Shown: positions 63,538 through 64,000 of the stretch, piece by piece | How positions within the stretch are numbered: the stretch's first letter is position 1 | How the letters are laid out: each line of letters starts with the position of its first letter | Source: Pseudidiomarina atlantica | GTDB taxonomy: Bacteria > Pseudomonadota > Gammaproteobacteria > Enterobacterales > Alteromonadaceae | DNA: 64,000 nucleotides | Direction: 5' to 3' | NCBI RefSeq assembly: GCF_000753735.1 | Contig: NZ_JPIN01000005.1 | Span: 222,075-286,074, forward strand | Made by a program: the position numbers and the translations under genes | Notes under the pieces: generated by a model | Seen by the model: the letters and a program-made list of their open reading frames with translations, nothing else | Told to the model about the DNA's origin: nothing | The model's database searches: none

Positions 63538-63558
63538 GCCCGTAGTAGAACTACGGGC
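63538..63558. repeat. REP-like palindrome, copy 2
   Basis: GCCCGTAGTAGAACTACGGGC is a perfect 9-bp stem with an AGA loop and shares its 19-base core exactly with the copy at 35863-35884. The two lie about 27.7 kb apart, in the leader and the tail of the same operon. A diverged inverse copy sits 56 bp upstream at 63461-63482. Confidence 0.8.
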
Positions 63559-63567
63559 AACTTAAAT

Positions 63568-63594
63568 AAAAAGGAGTCATTTGACTCCTTTTTT
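63568..63594 (+). terminator. Intrinsic terminator of the capsule operon
   Basis: AAGGAGTCA (63571-63579), a TT loop and TGACTCCTT (63582-63590) form a perfect 9-bp stem flanked by an upstream A-run and a downstream T-run (63589-63594). It lies 115 bp after the last sugar gene and can work in both directions. Confidence 0.88.
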
Positions 63595-63775
63595 CGTTCA
63601 AATGACCCTGCTTTGTGTCGTTTGAACTAAAGAGGATATTTTCTTCATCTTTTGACTCCAAAAGAGGTCAATTAACTGAATTAAATGAAAATTTTAGTAA
63701 GTAGCTTAAAAAAAAGTTGGATTTTTGCATTCAATCCGTCACATTAGGTTTTTGCTCTAAACTAAGGGACTTATT

Positions 63776-63961
63776 ATGTTAATTCTTGCAAGACGAGTCG
63801 GCGAAACCATGATGATCGGTGATGATATCAAGGTCACCATCCTTGGTGTAAAAGGTAACCAAGTTCGAATCGGCGTAATCGCGCCGCGCGACGTCGGCGT
63901 ACACCGCAAAGAAATATATTTGCGCATCCAAGAAGAAAAATCCGAACGCCCCACGGTGTAG
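63776..63961 (+). CDS. csrA: Carbon storage regulator CsrA
   Basis: A 61-aa RNA-binding protein, almost identical in layout to enterobacterial Csr[49 protein letters not shown] gives the five beta strands; the RNA-contacting Leu4/Arg6/Arg7 and the C-terminal Arg of VHRKEI are present. CsrA binds GGA motifs in leaders and controls biofilm and exopolysaccharide genes, motility and carbon flow. AAGGGA 6 bp before the ATG is itself a GGA site, so autoregulation is possible. It is not part of the upstream operon, which ends at the terminator at 63568. Confidence 0.97.
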   Translation: MLILARRVGETMMIGDDIKVTILGVKGNQVRIGVIAPRDVGVHRKEIYLRIQEEKSERPTV

Positions 63962-64000
63962 CCGACACATTTCGGTGTTTTTCAACCGAGTTGTCCAAAA

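Larger units (their letters stand above)
63453..63775 (+). promoter_or_regulatory. 323-bp gap: palindromic repeats, terminator and csrA leader
   Basis: No gene lies here. From left to right it holds a diverged REP-like palindrome (63461-63482), the second good copy (63538-63558), the operon terminator (63568-63594), and a 10-of-11 inverted repeat GTTCAAATGAC (63596-63606) with GTCGTTTGAAC (63617-63627). A smaller TTGAC/GTCAA repeat follows at about 63653-63672. The last 100 bp are AT-rich and probably contain the csrA promoter. A good ribosome site, AAGGGA (63764-63769), lies before csrA. Confidence 0.6.

Noticed and set aside
1..64000. tRNA, rRNA, transposase, integrase or phage genes
   Set aside because: I looked for cloverleaf-like stretches, conserved rRNA segments and mobile-element protein motifs on both strands and found none.

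Overview
The window is a surface-polysaccharide and secretion region from a gammaproteobacterial chromosome. The closest overall fit is a marine Alteromonadales member, possibly the Idiomarinaceae; that placement is inference from gene content and a moderate GC bias. It carries a type II secretion operon, WecA/WecB/WecC/WecG-type genes, an RfaH gene with a matching ops site, a YjbEFGH/Gfc-type capsule-secretion operon, Wza-Wzb-Wzc and CsrA. No tRNA, rRNA, CRISPR array, insertion sequence or phage gene was seen.

Layout: (1) 1-453 is the 3' end of a first yjbH-like gene that runs off the left edge. (2) 466-10382 is a compact type II secretion operon in the order G-E-F-H-I-J-K-L-M-C-like-D. (3) 10692-12434 encodes a large acidic exported protein with its own long leader, a strong terminator and codon use unlike its neighbours. 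It is a candidate substrate of the adjacent secretion system and possibly an S-layer-type protein. (4) 12557-14702 (+) holds a Wzz-like and a Wzy-like gene. 14699-20171 (-) holds a Wzx flippase, a GT4 glycosyltransferase, WecC, WecB and WecG. 20324-22661 (+) holds Ugd and WecA. Together these resemble an enterobacterial-common-antigen-like lipid-linked saccharide pathway. (5) 22684-33457 (+) is one long, tightly coupled run: a 918-aa SLBB-domain export protein, glucose-6-phosphate isomerase, a prolyl-4-hydroxylase-like oxygenase, Wzi, a nitroreductase-like protein, a second flippase, a polysaccharide pyruvyl transferase-like protein and a GT2 enzyme. (6) 33481-35103 is a hipBA toxin-antitoxin module with three operator-like sites at exact 50-bp intervals. 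(7) 35178-35693 is rfaH, followed by an ops element at 35800-35811 that opens the large capsule/O-antigen operon.

That operon runs from 35923 to 63452. It encodes a YjbE-like small protein, a YjbF-GfcC fusion, YjbH, Wza, Wzb and Wzc, and then sugar genes: RmlB-RmlA-FdtA-FdtC-FdtB for dTDP-3-acetamido-3,6-dideoxyhexose, FnlA-FnlB-FnlC for UDP-L-FucNAc, PglC/PglD/PglE-like genes for a diacetamido sugar and its transfer to lipid, and second copies of WecC and WecB for UDP-ManNAcA. A third flippase, a second polymerase and several transferases lie among them. The stretch from about 45.0 to 58.7 kb, above all 46.3-53.5 kb, is visibly AT-rich. This is the usual sign of an exchanged serotype-specific cassette inside conserved capsule machinery. 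csrA closes the window.

Pieces that deserve attention are the coupling of a dedicated-looking secretion system, an abundant-looking exoprotein and a glycan pathway; the RfaH/ops pair; the regularly spaced hipBA operators; a terminator-like inverted repeat inside gspH; an oxygenase and a nitroreductase embedded in a glycan operon; and a family of small palindromic intergenic repeats.
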